A DNA stretch of 64,000 nt, from contig NZ_JAJONE010000001.1 in assembly GCF_024700075.1 (NCBI RefSeq), positions 496,001 to 560,000 of the forward strand, given 5' to 3'. The notes under the pieces were generated by a model. It was not told where the DNA came from, did no database searches, and saw nothing but the letters and a program-made list of their open reading frames with translations. Positions within the stretch are counted from its first letter, which is position 1; each line of letters starts with the position of its first letter. This document shows positions 53,673 through 62,356 of the stretch, one piece after another. This DNA is from Hymenobacter sp. J193 (GTDB taxonomy: Bacteria; Bacteroidota; Bacteroidia; Cytophagales; Hymenobacteraceae). The translations under genes were made by a program, and so were the position numbers.

Positions 53673-56600
53673 TTACTGCACCACCAGCCGCGCCGCTTGC
53701 CGGCCGCAGCGTACCAGATAGAGGCCGGCTGCCAGGCCGCGTACATCGAGTTGGGTCGTGCCGGCTGGGCAACGGCGTAACAGGTGCCCTTGTAGCGTCA
53801 ACAACTGCACCTCAGCCCCTGCATCGGTACCCACGAGCTGCACGGTGGTAGCGGCCGGGTTAGGAAACAGTTGCAACACCTCTACAACTGCCGCGCCACC
53901 GGCCACATAGCGCACCTCCGAGCGGGTCTTGGTGCCGTCGTGGTCCTGCTGGGTGAGACGGTAGTAGGCCGCACCGGCTTCGGTATCTGAGTAGTTGTAG
54001 ACGTGGGCAGTAGTGGTGCTGCCATGGCCGGACACAAAGCCCACGGGCTGCCAGTGGCGGCCGTCGATGCCTTTCTCGATATAGAAGCCAGCATTGTTTT
54101 TTTCCTGAGCCGTGTGCCAGCGCATCTGTACCTGCGTAGTCGCGGCGCGCAGGGCGCTGAATTGAATTAATTCGACAGGCAAAGGCGGGGAGTCTGGTAT
54201 GCCGGTTCCACCATTGTTCAAGCGCGCGCTCAGGGTGTTGCCTATATAGCTCGAGGTTACTATGTCTACGTCCCCGTCACCGTCTATGTCGCCCAGAGCT
54301 ACGCTGTACGGGGCTTTGCCCACCACTATGTTGGTGTTGCCAGTGAATGCCCCCGTTCCGGTACCCAGGCGCATACTCACCGTATGGACACTGGAATTAC
54401 TCATCACCAGATCAAGCTTTCCGTCTGCATTCAAGTCGCCTAAAGCAACGTACTGGGAGCCGGCTCCCACAAGTATAGTAGCGACGGCAGCAAACGTACC
54501 AGTACCTGTGCCCAGGCCGATGTGAGCTACCCCAGTACTGGTCTTGTCGGCTACGACCAAGTCTAGCGTCCCATCTCCGTTTAGGTCACCCAAGGCTAGG
54601 TGTTGAGGCGTAGTACCTGCTATAAACGTCGGCCCGTTGGTGAAGGTACCATTGCCTACCCCCAAGCGGGTGCTGACGGAGCTTGCTCCACTGTTAGCAA
54701 TGGCTATATCCTGAACTCCGTCTCCATTTAAATCACCGAGGGCTACGCAGTGCGGGAAATTTCCCACGGTTATGTTAGTGGTGCCGCCGAACGTACCGTC
54801 GCCGTTTCCCAACCGTATGCTTACAGTGTGCGCGTTGTAGTTGGCCGTCACAATATCCAAACGGCCGTCGCCATTTATATCACTTAAGGCTACGCTGCGT
54901 GGACTACTTCCCACGCTTACATCAGCCGCGCTGCTGTAGGTACCATTGCCGCCGCCAAGGCGGACGCTAATGGTACTGGCGCCGCTGTTGGCGGTGACCA
55001 AATCCAACTGATTGTCGCCGTTGACATCACCAAGGGCCAAGCTTAGCGGATTGAGGCCCACACTCACGTCGGGGGCATTAGCAAAGCGCCCTGCGCCAGT
55101 GCCCAGCCGAACCGAAACCGTACCAGCAGTGTAGTTGCAAGTAGCTGCATCTAACAAGCCGTCAGCGTTTAAGTCACCCAATGCCACACTGGCTGGCGCG
55201 GTGCCGACTGTCAGGTCACTCGTGCCATCGAACGCTCCGGTACCATTGCCCGGAAGGATGCTTAGCGTGCCGCTTGCCCGACTGAGAATAGTCAGGTCGG
55301 CTTTGCCGTCCCGGTTATGGTCACTGAGCAGAACGGATCCGGGTTCTACCCCCACGAGCAAATTAGCGGAGCCCCGGAAAGTACCATCACCATTACCCAA
55401 ACGCATGCTGACGGAGTTGGCCGCCGCATTGGCCGTCACAATGTCCAAGTTGCCGTCTGCATTCAGGTCGCCTATGGCCATTTCGGTGGGAGTAGTGCCC
55501 ACAGGTACATCAGCCGCGCTGGTGAAGCTGCCGGTGCCGTCGCCTAATCGGATGCTCACATTGCCGGTTCGGGAGTTAGCTACAACCAAGTCCCCTTTTC
55601 CGTCCTTATTCAGATCGTGTACCTCCACACGTCCTGGATTAACGCCCACGGGCACGTCGGGGGCATTGGTGAAGGTACCGTTGCCGTTGCCGAACCGAAT
55701 GCTAAGGTTGTTGCCGTAAAGATTCGCTGTTACGATATCCAGATTTCCATCCTCATTTAGATCGTGGATGATAACCGTATTAGGAAAGGAGCCTACAGGC
55801 ACGTTGACAGTGGTGGAGAAGGTGCCATTGCCGTTGCCCCGACAAATGCTAACGGTGTTGCTTCGCGTGTTCGCCACAGCTAGGTCGGCTAGCCCGTCCC
55901 CGTTCAGGTCGCCGATAGCCACTGCATAGGGCGCGGAGCCTACAGTAAAGTAGGTAGACCCACTGAACGTACCGTCGCCGGCTCCCAGACGAATAGTGAC
56001 CATATCAATACCGTAATGGGCCGTCGCCAGATCCAGGTTGCCGTCGCCATTCAAGTCACCTAGCGTCGTGCTCCAAGCGGTGGGAAGCAAGGATACGCTA
56101 GGGGCGCTGATAAATGTACCATCGCCGGTACTCAAGCGCACGTGTATGCGGTCTTGCGAGCTATCAACGAGTACCAAATCGGTTAGGCCGTCATTATTCA
56201 CATCCCCCTGCTTCACCTCACGAACAACATCGCCACCGAGTGTTTGTGCTGTCGCGGAAAAACGGCCGTCGCCGGCCCCCAGGCGTACGCTAAGGCTGCC
56301 GTTATCACCGTTGACAGCGACCAAGTCGGGCCGGGCATCCCCATTCAGATCAGCAAGCACTACATCAAGCGGCCCAGCTCCTACTACCTCATCGACCGCC
56401 CTACGAAAGGTACCATCGCCGACTCCCAAACTAATACTCACCGTGTTGGATCTGGTGATGGCTACGGCCATATCCAGGTGGCCATCCCCATTCAGATCCT
56501 GAAGTGCCATGCCGCAGTTGCTGTAAGGCAGTGCGACGTTAGGAGCGCTGGTAAACGTGCCGTTACCGTTTCCTAAACGAACAAACACCGCACTTCCCCC

Positions 56601-57704
56601 ATCAGGAACCAGCAGGTCTACGTTGCCATCTTCGTTCACATCAGCCAACTCTACGTCCTGTGGAGTACCTATTGGCAGTCGAAGAGAAGTGCCAAATGTA
56701 CCGCTACCAGTACCCAGCCGAATAGATACGCCCGAGTTGCCGTAGGTAGCATAGCGCATGATCAGGTCCAATTTCTGGTCCTTGTTCACGTCGCGCAGCA
56801 GTACCTGTTGTGGGATATTTGTGCTGGCATCGGTGAGCGTACCGGTGCCGCTGAACGTACCATTGCCGACTCCAAGCCGAACGCTCACACTAGGGGTCAG
56901 GTAATAGGTATTAGAGGTAACCAAGTCTAAGTGGCCGTCGCCGTTCACATCGCCCAGTGCCACGCTATTTGGCCCTACACCCACACTTACGCTGCTTGCA
57001 CTACTGAACATGCCGTTGCCTGCTCCCAGGCAGATGCTTACTGTATTGCTGTCATAATTGACCGCTGCTATATCCAGCTTTTCATCACCATTTACGTCGC
57101 CTAAAGCTACTTCCCTTGGAGTGGTGCCCACGCTCACGTTGGGGGAGCTGGTAAAGGTGCCGTCGCCGACGCTTAGTCGAATACCGATATGGTTTGAGCC
57201 GCTGTTGACTACCGCTAAATCTAGGCGGCCGTCGCCGTTTAAGTCACCCGAAGCCAAGTTTTTCGGGTTGAGGCCCGCATTCAGAACTTCCTCTTCAGGA
57301 CGAAATCGAGCATTACCCGCCAGCACCTGGGCGGCAAATTGAAACTGCGTGGGCACTATGGACTTACCCGTAGCCAAGGTGGCCGCCTGACTAGTAACAC
57401 CCACTGTGACTGGCTCTCCGGGTAGCAATATGCGACTCGAAAGAAAGCGAATGGTCTTGGTGCCCGCGCCCGTATAGGTGCCCGGCAAGAGCCCACGCCA
57501 CTGGCTAACTACGCGTACGGCATCGGCAGAAGCCGTACGCGTGTTCATAGCCTCGGAGAAAGTTAGTTCAACAGCACCGTTGCGTGGAGCAGGAGCATTA
57601 GCAGCCGGTATTCGAGCTGTAAGCGTAGGAGCCTGAGCCAGCGCTAGCATGGGGAGCAGCCCCACCATAAGTACTAAGAGGGTAGAAGTGTAACGGTGTA
57701 TCAT
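53673..57704 (-). CDS. Large FG-GAP/VCBS-repeat surface protein with T9SS domain
   Basis: The 1343-residue secreted protein has a signal peptide (1-24), an Ig-like domain near 25-130 (ELTFSEAMNTRT, Big_5 type), then 21 FG-GAP-type repeats of about 47 residues, each with a calcium-binding LGDLNGDGxLDLVxAN motif. A FAxR-like tail and a T9SS domain (LFPNPAATTVQL) follow. Such repeats fold into beta-propellers and occur in adhesins and glycan-binding surface proteins. The repeat region is noticeably less GC-rich and less codon-biased than flanking genes. The ATG at 57702-57704 precedes the signal peptide and is preferred. Confidence 0.92.
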   Translation of the reverse strand: MIHRYTSTLLVLMVGLLPMLALAQAPTLTARIPAANAPAPRNGAVELTFSEAMNTRTASADAVRVVSQWRGLLPGTYTGAGTKTIRFLSSRILLPGEPVTVGVTSQAATLATGKSIVPTQFQFAAQVLAGNARFRPEEEVLNAGLNPKNLASGDLNGDGRLDLAVVNSGSNHIGIRLSVGDGTFTSSPNVSVGTTPREVALGDVNGDEKLDIAAVNYDSNTVSICLGAGNGMFSSASSVSVGVGPNSVALGDVNGDGHLDLVTSNTYYLTPSVSVRLGVGNGTFSGTGTLTDASTNIPQQVLLRDVNKDQKLDLIMRYATYGNSGVSIRLGTGSGTFGTSLRLPIGTPQDVELADVNEDGNVDLLVPDGGSAVFVRLGNGNGTFTSAPNVALPYSNCGMALQDLNGDGHLDMAVAITRSNTVSISLGVGDGTFRRAVDEVVGAGPLDVVLADLNGDARPDLVAVNGDNGSLSVRLGAGDGRFSATAQTLGGDVVREVKQGDVNNDGLTDLVLVDSSQDRIHVRLSTGDGTFISAPSVSLLPTAWSTTLGDLNGDGNLDLATAHYGIDMVTIRLGAGDGTFSGSTYFTVGSAPYAVAIGDLNGDGLADLAVANTRSNTVSICRGNGNGTFSTTVNVPVGSFPNTVIIHDLNEDGNLDIVTANLYGNNLSIRFGNGNGTFTNAPDVPVGVNPGRVEVHDLNKDGKGDLVVANSRTGNVSIRLGDGTGSFTSAADVPVGTTPTEMAIGDLNADGNLDIVTANAAANSVSMRLGNGDGTFRGSANLLVGVEPGSVLLSDHNRDGKADLTILSRASGTLSILPGNGTGAFDGTSDLTVGTAPASVALGDLNADGLLDAATCNYTAGTVSVRLGTGAGRFANAPDVSVGLNPLSLALGDVNGDNQLDLVTANSGASTISVRLGGGNGTYSSAADVSVGSSPRSVALSDINGDGRLDIVTANYNAHTVSIRLGNGDGTFGGTTNITVGNFPHCVALGDLNGDGVQDIAIANSGASSVSTRLGVGNGTFTNGPTFIAGTTPQHLALGDLNGDGTLDLVVADKTSTGVAHIGLGTGTGTFAAVATILVGAGSQYVALGDLNADGKLDLVMSNSSVHTVSMRLGTGTGAFTGNTNIVVGKAPYSVALGDIDGDGDVDIVTSSYIGNTLSARLNNGGTGIPDSPPLPVELIQFSALRAATTQVQMRWHTAQEKNNAGFYIEKGIDGRHWQPVGFVSGHGSTTTAHVYNYSDTEAGAAYYRLTQQDHDGTKTRSEVRYVAGGAAVVEVLQLFPNPAATTVQLVGTDAGAEVQLLTLQGHLLRRCPAGTTQLDVRGLAAGLYLVRCGRQAARLVVQ

Positions 57705-57914
57705 GCAAAAGGGATAACGCACGGATGAAAGGCAAAACTAAAGCAAAGATAGTTGTGTCGAGCCGGCAGCTATGTTGCAGAAGTCACTTTTCCGGTTCAT
57801 CTTCCGGCCAGTTATCTACGCGCTATCTGTTTGGCCCGGGCCCTCTTACACACCGCCAGTACCCGCCCCGGCCGCTCATCTTTTCTTCTTCCTTCTTATC
57901 CCTTCTTTCCCGCT

Positions 57915-58631
57915 ATGTACGAAGAACGGTACGACAACCACTTCCGGCGCCTGCAGGCCTCGCGCGACGCCTTCGCGGCCTTTGCCGACTACACCGCCGA
58001 GGCCCTCAAACCCGCCGCCGTGGCCAAGCTGCTGCGCGATGAGCGCCCCGCCCTGCTCGCAGCCCTCACCGCCTTCCGCCAGGGCCTGAGCGGGCGCACC
58101 AGCGGCAGCGGCCAGCGCCAGAGCGGCACCCAGACCGAGGACCAGGCCTTTGCGGCCCTTAAAGCCCAGGTGCAGGCCACCGACAAAAAGCTGCTGGCCC
58201 CGCGCCTCTACGACCACCCCACCGAGCGGCCCCTGTTCTACCCCGACAAGCTCAGTGGCCTGACGCAGGCGCCCAAGAGCAAGCGCCTGACCCGCCTCAC
58301 GGCCTACGTGGAGCAGCTGGAAACCCACGCCGATGCGGCCCTGAAGGCGGCTGGTGCCCAGGCCCGCCTGCTGCTCACGGCCTACACCACGGCCACGGCT
58401 GCCAAGCACCAGGGCGCCAAGGTCCTTAAAGACACCATCTCAGCTCTGGGGCCCGAGGCCCTGGCCCTGGCCGATGCGCTCTGGGCCGTGCACTGCACTG
58501 CCCTCTACGTGCACCGCCAGGAGCCCGCCAAAGCCGCTACTTATTTCGACTACGATACGCTGCCGCAGCGTAATGCCCGGCGGACGGTGGCACGCGCCCA
58601 GGCGCAGCCCACCACCCCGGCTGCCGGGTAG
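57915..58631 (+). CDS. Hypothetical helical protein, 238 aa
   Basis: The product begins MYEERYDNHFRRLQASRDAFAAFADYTAEALKPAAVAKLL and is mostly alpha-helical and Ala/Leu-rich, with a Gly/Ser/Gln-rich linker (GLSGRTSGSGQRQSGTQ). No signal peptide or membrane helix and no recognised family. The long upstream extension of the open frame is not protein-like, so the ATG at 57915 is chosen. The periodic palindrome array begins six bases after its stop. Confidence 0.72.
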   Translation: MYEERYDNHFRRLQASRDAFAAFADYTAEALKPAAVAKLLRDERPALLAALTAFRQGLSGRTSGSGQRQSGTQTEDQAFAALKAQVQATDKKLLAPRLYDHPTERPLFYPDKLSGLTQAPKSKRLTRLTAYVEQLETHADAALKAAGAQARLLLTAYTTATAAKHQGAKVLKDTISALGPEALALADALWAVHCTALYVHRQEPAKAATYFDYDTLPQRNARRTVARAQAQPTTPAAG

Positions 58632-58636
58632 CGTCT

Positions 58637-58814
58637 GCACCGGTGCGGGCAGCCGCCAAAGATCCTGGGGCAGGGTCTGCACCGGTGCGGAAGACGACTG
58701 AGGCTCCCCGGCTATAGCCCGCACCGGTGCAACAACTATCCAAAGGCCTCTGGACACAGCCCGCACCGGTGCAGATACCGCCCGAAGGCATCAGCCTAGC
58801 CTCAGCACCGGTGC
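58637..58814. repeat. Five GCACCGGTGC palindromes with exact 42-bp period
   Basis: The perfect palindrome occurs at 58637, 58679, 58721, 58763 and 58805, each 10 bp, with 32-bp spacers that differ from each other. Units 1, 2 and 5 read TCTGCACCGGTGCGG-like (unit 5 with CTCA), and units 3 and 4 carry the flank in reverse (GCCCGCACCGGTGC). The array fills the gap between two convergent genes. The 42-bp period equals four turns of B-DNA and also 14 codons. Confidence 0.95.
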
Positions 58815-58838
58815 GGGCTGTAGCCGGAACGCTGGCCC

Positions 58839-59210
58839 CTAGTCGGGCTGGGCCACGGTGTAGCCGATGCGGACGCTGAACAGCAGGCTGCCACTGCTGT
58901 TCTGGGCCAGGCGCACACGCAGGTTGTAGGTGTACAAATCGTTGCGCACGACGTGGCTGGTGGGTTGCGTGACGGTCTGCCAGTCGCCGTTTTCGGTCGT
59001 CAGGGCTACCTGGCCCACGTAGGCCACGTTGATGGTGGTGCTGCTGGAGGCCGGCATAATAGCGCCCAGCAGGGCCTGAGGCACCACACTGGTGCCATCG
59101 TTGTCGAAGGCAATAAGAGTGAGACTGGTAATGGTGGCGCCCTGGGGCAGCTGCACCGGCGCCACCACGTAGCCCGGCTGCCCCACGGTGCCATTCGGCA
59201 GGTTGAGCAT
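58839..59210 (-). CDS. C-terminal part of a frameshifted secreted protein, or a separate 123-aa protein
   Basis: The open frame begins MLNLPNGTVGQPGYVVAPVQLPQGATITSLTLIAFDNDG and forms a beta-sandwich-like domain ending RIGYTVAQPD. Its ATG overlaps the stop of the upstream reading frame (TGATG). In this frame the codons before the ATG read PGYGLPL, which continues smoothly into MLNLPNG, so it is more likely the tail of the upstream gene after a one-base loss than an independent gene. No signal peptide of its own. Confidence 0.6.
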   Translation of the reverse strand: MLNLPNGTVGQPGYVVAPVQLPQGATITSLTLIAFDNDGTSVVPQALLGAIMPASSSTTINVAYVGQVALTTENGDWQTVTQPTSHVVRNDLYTYNLRVRLAQNSSGSLLFSVRIGYTVAQPD

Positions 59211-60169
59211 CAGGGGGAGCCCGTAGCCGGGCCAATCGTTACGTTGGTATCGTAGACGTGGGGCGCAGCGCTGATGAAAGCCGCGGCACTCACCGTGAGG
59301 TAGCGCGTCTGGGCTGTGCGGTAGGCAAAGGCGTCGGCCTGGGCCGTGCCGTTCACGTCCAGGGTCTGCTGCGGGTCGTTGGTGCCGATGCCCACCCGGC
59401 CGTTGGCGCGCAGGCGCATCACCTCGTTGTAGGGCTGGTCGCCGTAGCTGCCGGTGCTGCCGGTGCCCACGCGCAGGGCCAGGCCGCTTTCGGCGCCGCC
59501 GGCGTTGACGAGGGCCGTGCTGCCGTCATGGCTGAAGTAGAGGTGGTCCCAGGAGGCCGCGTTGCGCAGGCCCAGGGCGGCCGATACGTCGAGGGGCAGG
59601 GTGGGGCTGTTCAGGCCGATGCCCACCCGGCCGGCGTTGGTCCACGTCAGCACCGAGCGGGGGCTGCTGCCGTCGGCGGTGCCGAGCACGCCGCCGCCAT
59701 AGCCGTAGAGCACCGGCCCGTCCACGGTCTGGCTCAGCCAGTTTTTAGGGCTGTTGCTGTTACCGTACCAGCCCAGGCCGTGGTTGCCGTCGGAGGCCTC
59801 GCGCAGACGCAGGTCGAAGTCCCGCAGGCCCAGGTGCTGCGAAGCGGCGTGGTTGCCCAGGTTGTCGCCGGCTTTGGTCTTATCGGGAATGTACAGCCAC
59901 TGGCCGCCGAGGGCGTACCAGAAGCCCTGGCGCCCGTCGGTCTGGAACACCATCAGCCCGTCGGGCGGCGCCGCAATGCCCGCGCGCTGCACCGAGTCCA
60001 GGCGCGGAATGAGCAGGCCCTTGTCGGTGCTACTGATGTCGAGGGCAGCCTTGGCGTCGGGCGTGCTGGTGCCGATGCCGACGGAGCCGGTAGCAGGCGT
60101 GGTTTGGGCGCGGGCGATGGTGCCGAGCAGCAGCAGCAGCAGCAGCAGCGTGGGGTAGCATGTTTTCAT
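59210..60169 (-). CDS. Secreted tail-fibre-like repeat protein (N-terminal part, probably frameshifted)
   Basis: The 319-residue frame has a signal peptide (MKTCYPTLLLLLLLLGTIARAQ) and repeats typical of Bacteroidota fibre or surface proteins: GSVGIGTSTPDAKAALDISSTDKGLLIPRLD, then AGRVGIGLNSPTLPLDVSAALG and NGRVGIGTNDPQQTLDVNGTA. It ends abruptly as TIGPATGSP. Restoring one base near 59229-59231 (a GGG run on the plus strand) would instead read GPGYGLPLMLNLPNG and join the next frame into a 442-residue protein. Confidence 0.72.
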   Translation of the reverse strand: MKTCYPTLLLLLLLLGTIARAQTTPATGSVGIGTSTPDAKAALDISSTDKGLLIPRLDSVQRAGIAAPPDGLMVFQTDGRQGFWYALGGQWLYIPDKTKAGDNLGNHAASQHLGLRDFDLRLREASDGNHGLGWYGNSNSPKNWLSQTVDGPVLYGYGGGVLGTADGSSPRSVLTWTNAGRVGIGLNSPTLPLDVSAALGLRNAASWDHLYFSHDGSTALVNAGGAESGLALRVGTGSTGSYGDQPYNEVMRLRANGRVGIGTNDPQQTLDVNGTAQADAFAYRTAQTRYLTVSAAAFISAAPHVYDTNVTIGPATGSP

Positions 60170-60384
60170 AAGCAGGAAGGTTAGCAGGAGCAGCTAAAAG
60201 TCCACGCGGCCAGCCCCATATCCTAACCGCTAGTGGCGGCCGGGGTATTCCGGTATGGCAACAACCGGATTTGGTAAGTAGGCCGCCGGGGCGCGGCCCG
60301 AAACAAACCTACCGGGCATTGGCTTTCCTATCCGAGCCGGCCAGTTGCAGGCCGCTCCGCTTCCATCTTCCGATTCTTCCTGCT

Positions 60385-60981
60385 ATGGCTGCCAACCCGC
60401 TTCTGCCTACTCCCGAACAGTTCAACCACCTTGTGCTGGCCCGGCGCAGTATTCAGCCGGTGCAGTTCGAGCCTGGCCGCGTAATCCCCGACGACATGGT
60501 GCTGCAGCTGCTGGAAAACGCCAACTGGGCGCCCACGCACAAGCGCACCGAACCCTGGCGCTTTGTGGTCTTCAAGGGTGAAGGACTGAAGCGGCTGGCC
60601 GAGTTTCAGTCGGGGCTCTACCGCGCGCAGGCCGGGGAGCTGGTGGACGAGAAGAAGGCACAGAAGCTGGCGCAGAATCCGCTGCTGGCCTCGCACGTCA
60701 TTGCCATCGGCATGAAGCGCCACCACATCCTGCCCGAAATCGAGGAAGTAGAAGCCGTGGCCTGCGCCGTGCAGAACCTGCACCTATCGGCCGTGGCCTA
60801 CGGGCTGGGCGGCTACTGGGGCTCGGGCGGCATTACGTACGTGGAGGAAGCCAAGCCTTTCTTCGGCCTCGGCCCCGACGACAAGCTGCTCGGCTTCTTC
60901 TACCTGGGCTACGTAGCCCAGCTTCCCGGCCGCAACCTGCGCAAGCCCATCGAGGAGAAAGTCTCCTGGGTGAGGGATTAA
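60385..60981 (+). CDS. Nitroreductase-family FMN oxidoreductase
   Basis: The 198-residue protein starts MAANPLLPTPEQFNHLVLARRSIQPVQFEPGRV, with the ARRS FMN-phosphate motif, and continues NANWAPTHKRTEPWRFVVFKGEG and AVAYGLGGYWGSGG. It reduces nitro compounds, quinones or another oxidised metabolite with NAD(P)H. The subgroup resembles YdjA-type short nitroreductases. The ATG at 60385 is preferred; the 38-residue upstream extension is not family-like. Confidence 0.92.
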   Translation: MAANPLLPTPEQFNHLVLARRSIQPVQFEPGRVIPDDMVLQLLENANWAPTHKRTEPWRFVVFKGEGLKRLAEFQSGLYRAQAGELVDEKKAQKLAQNPLLASHVIAIGMKRHHILPEIEEVEAVACAVQNLHLSAVAYGLGGYWGSGGITYVEEAKPFFGLGPDDKLLGFFYLGYVAQLPGRNLRKPIEEKVSWVRD

Positions 60982-61035
60982 GGGGCGGGGTTGCTTGGCT
61001 TTGGGTGCAGCCGGCTAAGTCGCTTCCACGCTTAC

Positions 61036-61347
61036 TTAAAACTCGAACGTCTCGCAGTGTAGGACAGTGGGCTCGAACTCCAGGAGGTATTGCGCGTCTT
61101 CGGGGTAGTACCGCGCCTTCTCATAGTCTTCGCCGGCGAAACCCTGGATGCTGGCGTAGCTGTCCCAGCGCGTAACGGTCCAGAAATGGCAGACCTCCCC
61201 TTCTAGGCGGCGCAGCACCTGCACGCCCAGGTTGCCGGGCGTTTGGCGGTAGTCCCGGATGCCGGATTCTTCCAGGTATTGGAGGTAGTCATCGGCGTGG
61301 TGGGCGGCCGTGGTGCCGTGCCAGATGCGGGTAATAAGCTTGCTCAT
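61036..61347 (-). CDS. Antibiotic biosynthesis monooxygenase (ABM)-fold protein
   Basis: The 103-residue protein reads MSKLITRIWHGTTAAHHADDYLQYLEESGIRDYRQTPGN, followed by EVCHFWTVTRWDSYASIQGFAGEDYEKARYYPEDAQYLLEFEP. The dimeric ferredoxin-like fold of ABM proteins is indicated by W-H-G, the F-x-x-x-S/T-x-W-D strand and the final E-P-x-V. The catalytic role is unknown; many act as quinol or haem-related oxygenases or are simple binding proteins. The longer upstream frame is not protein-like. Confidence 0.82.
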   Translation of the reverse strand: MSKLITRIWHGTTAAHHADDYLQYLEESGIRDYRQTPGNLGVQVLRRLEGEVCHFWTVTRWDSYASIQGFAGEDYEKARYYPEDAQYLLEFEPTVLHCETFEF

Positions 61348-61402
61348 GGCGTTTGGATGGTTGAAGAAAAGCCAAAGTAGCTGAACCCAGCTGTTTTCCC
61401 AA

Positions 61403-62356
61403 TCAAAACCCCAGCCGCTGGCCCTGCTGCGGGAAAACAAACCGCACGCCCAGCCCATTGGCCGCCCCAAGCTGCCGCTGAACCAGGGCCTCATTATCGG
61501 CCGTGGGCTTACTGTGCGTGACAACTACCGGCAGCCCACGCAGTGCCTTGGGACCAGTGAGCTGCGCCAGCACATCCAGCTCCTGCAGCAACAGCCGGGG
61601 CGTGAGGTGGCCGAACAGCTGGTTTTCGGGCTGCTCGTTGGGGTACGAGGCTTCGATGAACAGGGCCTTCAGTTGCCCGCGCTGCACCAGCGGGGCCACC
61701 GCCTGCCACAGCGCCCGTAGCAGCCCGGACTTTTCCAGGGCATCGGCACCGGTGTCGCCCAGGTACAGGAGGTAGCTGCCGCGGTGGCGCAGGAGGAAAG
61801 CCGCACTTTCGTAGCCCGGGCCGTGGCTGAGCGGGAACACGCGCACGAATAGGTCGGTGCCGGTCAGGGCCGTTTCGGGGCCGGGCGCCAGGGGCTGAAA
61901 CATGTACTTACCCAGGGCAGGGGCCGCGCCGCCGGGGCCGAAGTTGGGCCAGGCCTGCCAGTTGAAGTAGCTTTTCTGCAGGGTTTCGAGGCAGCCGGTC
62001 AGGCCGTAGAGGGGTTTGCGGGCGTCGTCGGGAGCATTGAGCAGCAGGCCGGCCACGTGGTCGAGGTGCGGGTGCGAAAGGCAATAGCCCCGGATGGAGT
62101 CGCGCAGGATGGCTTCAACGGGCGCCCGAAAAGCGTTGGCAGCTACTGCCCTGACCAGGCCGGCGCGCACGGTGCCGGCGTCGAGGCCGATGTAGGCAGA
62201 AGTGCCGGCCGCAGCCACCAGGTAGCAGGAAAGGTTGCTTTCGTCGCCGCCACCCCGCACGCCCAGGGGCACTACGGTGAAGGCTGTTTGGGCAGGAACT
62301 GGGAGGGCCAGCAGCCACAGCACCAGACAAATCCAACCAGTTCGTTTATAGCTCAT
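61403..62356 (-). CDS. Secreted metallo-beta-lactamase-fold hydrolase, class II cyclic-nucleotide phosphodiesterase-like
   Basis: The 317-residue precursor has a signal peptide (LVLWLLALPVPAQ) and opens FTVVPLGVRGGGDESNLSCYLV, like class II phosphodiesterases. The metal motif is CLSHPHLDHVAGL, with further ligands in FPLSHG, YLGDTGAD and VTHSKP. Class II enzymes such as yeast PDE1 and Vibrio CpdP hydrolyse cAMP, some in the periplasm. Its ATG overlaps the stop of the Sel1 gene upstream by four bases, so the two are coupled. Confidence 0.87.
   Translation of the reverse strand: MSYKRTGWICLVLWLLALPVPAQTAFTVVPLGVRGGGDESNLSCYLVAAAGTSAYIGLDAGTVRAGLVRAVAANAFRAPVEAILRDSIRGYCLSHPHLDHVAGLLLNAPDDARKPLYGLTGCLETLQKSYFNWQAWPNFGPGGAAPALGKYMFQPLAPGPETALTGTDLFVRVFPLSHGPGYESAAFLLRHRGSYLLYLGDTGADALEKSGLLRALWQAVAPLVQRGQLKALFIEASYPNEQPENQLFGHLTPRLLLQELDVLAQLTGPKALRGLPVVVTHSKPTADNEALVQRQLGAANGLGVRFVFPQQGQRLGF

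Noticed and set aside
58440..58766. Coding repeats across the palindrome array in either strand
   Set aside because: 42 bp is 14 codons, so every frame shows a periodic peptide, but none has a start, domain or continuity with the neighbouring genes that would make it convincing.
58637..58814. CRISPR array
   Set aside because: The repeat is only 10 bp and palindromic, flanks vary in orientation, and there are no cas genes or leader.
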